From NCBI GenBank assembly GCA_021160985.1, contig JAGHBN010000167.1, positions 1 to 23,901 of the forward strand: DNA of 23,901 nt, read 5' to 3'. Under the pieces are notes generated by a model. The model was not told the origin of the DNA. It ran no database searches and was given only the letters and a program-made list of their open reading frames with translations. The stretch is from Thermococcus sp. (GTDB lineage: Archaea; Methanobacteriota_B; Thermococci; Thermococcales; Thermococcaceae). The position numbers and the translations under genes were made by a program. Of this stretch, positions 21,326 through 23,901 are shown one piece after another; positions within the stretch are counted from its first letter, which is position 1, and every line of letters starts with the position of its first letter.

Positions 21326-22231
21326 CTAGAATTCTTCCCTGCCTCTCTTGACGAGCGGGACAACGTCCCTCGCAACGCGCCTCGCGCTGAAGAGTGTCAG
21401 CGGATCCATGGTTCTGTAGATGGCCAGCTGGCAGCCGCTTATCCTGACGTCTATGTATTTCTTTGCCTCCATCGCTGTCTTGAGGAGCTCCCTAACGCTC
21501 CCGGCCCTTTCAAAGTCCAGTCCGGCCTTCTTAAGCCTCTCCACGTTGAGCTCGTGGATTGTGAGCGGCTGGAGCATCATCTCGTCTATTCCGAGGGAAG
21601 CGGCAAGCTCTGCTATCTTCGGTATGTCCTCGTCGTTGATGCCGGGCATGAATATCGTTCTGACGACCGAGCGGACGCTCTTGTCGGTGCCGACTATTCT
21701 GAGAGCGTTCACCACGGCGTCGAAGGTGTCGGCGTTGGTTATCTTCATGTGTTTTTCACGAGTGGCCGCGTCGAGGCTTATCATGACGATATCGAAGTCG
21801 AGCTTCTCCCACAGCTCCTCAGTCAAAAGCGAGCCGTTCGTCTGGAGGTCGAGCCTCGCCTCCGGAAACCTTTCGCGGAGCATCCTGTTTACCTCGACTA
21901 TACGCTTGCTCAGCAGGGGCTCGCCGTACTGCGAAACGGTGATTGCCTTTGGGTTCTCCCAGCCGTAGTAGCCGGGTTTTGGAACCTTTCCGAGCTTCAC
22001 CGCAACGTTGGAGTAGCAGAATATGCAGTCGTGGTTGCACGCGGGAGTTAGCTCGTAGCTCGGGTGGTGAACCGGGTTCGGGTTGCTCAAATCAAGGCCC
22101 TGGCACCCCTGGCAGTGGGTTGGGAACTTCAGATCCATGACAAACTCCTTTAACAGCCTCGCTTCTTTGTTCTCCAAAATCTGGGGCTCGACGCCCATCT
22201 TTCTCGCGAACTCCTCCCAGCTGTACTTCAT
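21326..22231 (-). CDS. Radical SAM protein of unknown function
   Basis: A 301-residue radical SAM enzyme. The cluster motif CNHDCIFC (Cys65, Cys69, Cys72) binds the [4Fe-4S] that cleaves AdoMet. SQYGEPLLS is the glycine-rich AdoMet motif (a GGEP counterpart) and LQTNGSLLTEE and VMISLDA are typical following strands. Only three other cysteines occur: Cys40 and Cys43 (CQGCQG) before the barrel, and Cys267 (ISGCQLA) after it. They might bind an auxiliary cluster. It resembles pyruvate-formate-lyase-activase-like proteins common in archaea, and I cannot name a substrate. The ATG at 22231 follows GGTGA. A TATA box at 22262-22269 suggests its own promoter, separate from the upstream pyrC-pyrK. Confidence 0.85.
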   Translation of the reverse strand: MKYSWEEFARKMGVEPQILENKEARLLKEFVMDLKFPTHCQGCQGLDLSNPNPVHHPSYELTPACNHDCIFCYSNVAVKLGKVPKPGYYGWENPKAITVSQYGEPLLSKRIVEVNRMLRERFPEARLDLQTNGSLLTEELWEKLDFDIVMISLDAATREKHMKITNADTFDAVVNALRIVGTDKSVRSVVRTIFMPGINDEDIPKIAELAASLGIDEMMLQPLTIHELNVERLKKAGLDFERAGSVRELLKTAMEAKKYIDVRISGCQLAIYRTMDPLTLFSARRVARDVVPLVKRGREEF

Positions 22232-22261
22232 TCTCTCACCGGTGGGAGCGGAAAAAAGGGC

Positions 22262-22269
22262 CTTAAAAA
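22262..22269 (-). promoter_or_regulatory. TATA box of the radical SAM gene
   Basis: CTTTTTAA on the minus strand lies between the pyrK stop (22279) and the radical SAM ATG. It predicts a start near 22240 and a leader just long enough for the GGTGA site. Confidence 0.5.
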
Positions 22270-22278
22270 GGTGATTGG

Positions 22279-22980
22279 TCAGAGAAGTCCCTTTAGTTGT
22301 AAGCCGTCAAAGACCGGGCCGTCCCTGCACACGAGATATTTTCCGAGGTTGCAGGAGCCGCAGACGCCTATGCCGCACTTCATGTAGCGCTCGGCCGAGA
22401 CCTGGACGTTCCGGTAGTCCATGACCCGCAGGACTGCCCTCAGCATGGGCTCCGGGCCGCAGGCGTAGACCTGGTCAAAGTCGTCCTTCCTTTCGGCCAA
22501 AACGTCCGTTGGGAAGCCCTTAACCCCTGCCGAGCCGTCGTCGGTCGTGATAATCACTTCGTCCACGTAGTTCTCGATATCCATCAGTGCGAGCTCGTCC
22601 TTTGAGCGGGCGCCGTAGATGAGCGTTACCTCTTTGAATATGCCTTTATACTGTCGTGCGAGGGCGTAGAGCGGCGGAATTCCTATACCTCCCGCCACGA
22701 GTGCAGGTCTGTTCCCCCTGAGTTCGAAGCCCCTTCCATAGGGCCCGCGAATCCACAGCCTGTCCCCTTCCTCCAGGCCGAAGAGCCTCGACGTGAACGG
22801 CCCGACGCGCTTGACAACGAGCATGTCCCTCCACGCCAGGCTGAAGGGCTTTTCCCCGGCGCCGGGGAGCCAGACCATAACGAACTGGCCGGGCATAAAC
22901 TCAAGCTTTTTCTCAAAGCGAAACGCTTTAACGTCCCTCGCGACTTCCCAGGTCTCCTTAAGCTCAACTACCCTGTACAT
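22279..22980 (-). CDS. pyrK: Dihydroorotate dehydrogenase electron transfer subunit PyrK
   Basis: A 233-residue FAD/[2Fe-2S] protein of the ferredoxin-NADP reductase superfamily. It passes electrons from dihydroorotate oxidation (PyrD) to NAD+ in pyrimidine synthesis. The FAD site is KPFSLA at about residues 44-49; the NAD-binding motif is VAGGIGIPPLYALA; and YACGPEPMLRAV is the usual C-terminal nucleotide motif. The [2Fe-2S] cluster is held by Cys202, Cys207, Cys210 and Cys218 (CGIGVCGSC...C). The start overlaps the 3' end of pyrC by 17 bases, so the genes are cotranscribed and probably coupled. PyrD itself is not in the window. Related reductase subunits of hydrogenases and sulphide dehydrogenases are an alternative, but the pyrC neighbour and the length favour PyrK. 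Confidence 0.92.
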   Translation of the reverse strand: MYRVVELKETWEVARDVKAFRFEKKLEFMPGQFVMVWLPGAGEKPFSLAWRDMLVVKRVGPFTSRLFGLEEGDRLWIRGPYGRGFELRGNRPALVAGGIGIPPLYALARQYKGIFKEVTLIYGARSKDELALMDIENYVDEVIITTDDGSAGVKGFPTDVLAERKDDFDQVYACGPEPMLRAVLRVMDYRNVQVSAERYMKCGIGVCGSCNLGKYLVCRDGPVFDGLQLKGLL

Positions 22981-23901
22981 TTAGGCGAACCCCCTTTGGC
23001 TTTCCAATAATTTCATCGTCCTCCATAACGACTTCTCCATGGAGAACCGTCATCACGACCTTTCCCCTCAGCTTTCTGCCCTCCCAGGGGCTCCATTTGG
23101 CCTTCATGTAGAACTCCTCGGGTCTAACCCTCCACTCCCTCTTCAGGTCAATCACCGTGAAAGTTGCATCGTTTCCGGCTGCAAAGTCCCTTCCCCTAAT
23201 CCCGAAGACCTTGATGGGGTTCTCGTGCATCTTCTCAACGATGTCAAAAACGCTGATTACTCCCCTGTTCACGGCGTCGAGGAGCAGCGCCACTTCGGTC
23301 TCAAGCCCGGGAATCCCGGCCGCTCCTGCTTCCTTGTCCTCCAGCGTGTGGGGTGCGTGGTCACTCGCTATTATCGGAATTTTTGAGAAGTTTCTCCAGA
23401 GCGCTTCAACGTGGTCTTTCGTCCTCAGTGGCGGGTAGACCTTTAGGAGAGGGTTTCTCTCGTAGCCTTTTCTTGTGAGAAATAGGTGGTGTGGAGTAAC
23501 TTCAAAGCTGACCCACGGAAGGTTTTTATCCAGTATTGCCTCCAGCCCACCTTTCGTTGAGACGTGGCATATGTTCAGGGGCTTCTTGAGCCTCCCGGCG
23601 CTTTTGAGGGCTTTCTGTATCGCCTTTTCTTCCACTTCCGGTGGCCTCTCCGACATTTCTCTGATTAGTTCCGCGTCCTCAGCGTGGACGCTCAAAATCC
23701 CCGGTGCGCAGGCGTAGTCGTCCTCAAAGTTTTCCGAGTATATCCCACCGGTTGATGCGCCCATGAAGGCCTTATAAAAGTCGGCTCCCGCGGTTATCGC
23801 CTCTTTGCAGTTGTCCTTCATTAGAAACCCGACTGCGTAGTCGGCATAAGCTTTTTTCTGGAACAGCTCAAGGCGTTTTTTGAACGTTTTTGAGTCCATC
23901 A
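22964..23901 (-). CDS. pyrC: Dihydroorotase PyrC (5' end missing at window edge)
   Basis: The C-terminal three quarters of dihydroorotase, which closes carbamoyl-aspartate to dihydroorotate in pyrimidine synthesis. The frame is open to the window edge. The ATG at 23899 is internal, since the N-terminal HxH metal motif is missing and the family is roughly 400 residues or more. Metal and catalytic residues seen are the His of NICHVSTKGG, the His pair of VTPHHLFLT, and the catalytic Asp in IIASDHAPHT; GAAGIPGLETEVALLL is the conserved flexible-loop block. The C-terminus (KAKWSPWEGRKLRGKVVMTVLHGEVV) is the typical amidohydrolase beta-sandwich closing. The gene overlaps pyrK by 17 bases on the same strand. 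Confidence 0.94.
   Translation of the reverse strand, partial: MDSKTFKKRLELFQKKAYADYAVGFLMKDNCKEAITAGADFYKAFMGASTGGIYSENFEDDYACAPGILSVHAEDAELIREMSERPPEVEEKAIQKALKSAGRLKKPLNICHVSTKGGLEAILDKNLPWVSFEVTPHHLFLTRKGYERNPLLKVYPPLRTKDHVEALWRNFSKIPIIASDHAPHTLEDKEAGAAGIPGLETEVALLLDAVNRGVISVFDIVEKMHENPIKVFGIRGRDFAAGNDATFTVIDLKREWRVRPEEFYMKAKWSPWEGRKLRGKVVMTVLHGEVVMEDDEIIGKPKGVRLNVQGS

Noticed and set aside
21245..22051. 268-codon plus-strand open frame starting at GTG 21245
   Set aside because: Most of it is antisense to the radical SAM gene, which has clear motifs. The first 25 codons look somewhat protein-like, but there is no natural end before the overlap.

Overview
The window is chromosomal DNA of a hyperthermophilic euryarchaeon of the order Thermococcales, almost certainly Thermococcus. 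The protein sequences match the families I know from T. kodakarensis and Pyrococcus at near-ortholog level: A-type ATP synthase subunits, the PH0284-type KaiC-like ATPase, AdoMet decarboxylase, AlaX and Nip7. Shine-Dalgarno sites are of the GGAGGTGAT type, promoters carry archaeal TATA boxes (TTTTAAA/TTTTTAA), genes are packed with frequent stop/start overlaps, and arginine is mostly AGG/AGA. I see no tRNA, rRNA, CRISPR array, insertion sequence or intein.

Layout. (1) 1-1879, plus strand: the 3' end of elp3, coupled to a YkgJ-type cysteine-cluster protein, then a Nip7-like PUA protein that appears to have its own leaderless promoter. (2) 1901-3279, plus: a two-gene unit of a single-domain KaiC/RadA-type ATPase and an HTH/coiled-coil protein, with a perfect palindrome at the predicted transcription start. 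(3) 3289-3711, minus: speH, convergent with that unit. (4) 3712-3995: the longest gene-poor gap, with divergent promoters and an imperfect hairpin followed by T tracts. (5) 3996-7137, plus: secF-secD-trkA, joined by ATGA and TGATG overlaps. (6) 7211-15995, plus: the complete A1AO ATP synthase operon in the order H-I-K-E-C-F-A-B-D from one promoter. The c subunit keeps a Na+-type site with one carboxylate per four helices. (7) 16043-17266, plus: alaX, an Ala-tRNA editing hydrolase, convergent with a minus-strand PP-loop ATPase.

(8) 18166-21216, minus: an accessory-looking block. It holds two oligopeptide-type ABC permeases with large extracytoplasmic insertions but no ATPase or binding-protein gene nearby. 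They are followed by a membrane-protein gene that appears broken by two single-base frameshifts and by an intact 79-residue membrane protein. (9) 21326-23901, minus: a radical SAM enzyme of unknown function, then pyrK and a truncated pyrC for pyrimidine synthesis.

Most of the window is conserved core machinery for energy conversion (ATP synthase), protein export (SecDF), ion homeostasis (TrkA), tRNA quality and modification (Elp3, AlaX, perhaps the PP-loop enzyme), ribosome biogenesis (Nip7), polyamines (SpeH) and pyrimidines (PyrC, PyrK). The least explained parts are the KaiC-like/HTH pair with its palindrome, the orphan permease block with its decaying neighbour, the speH-secF gap, and the two uncharacterised enzymes (PP-loop and radical SAM).
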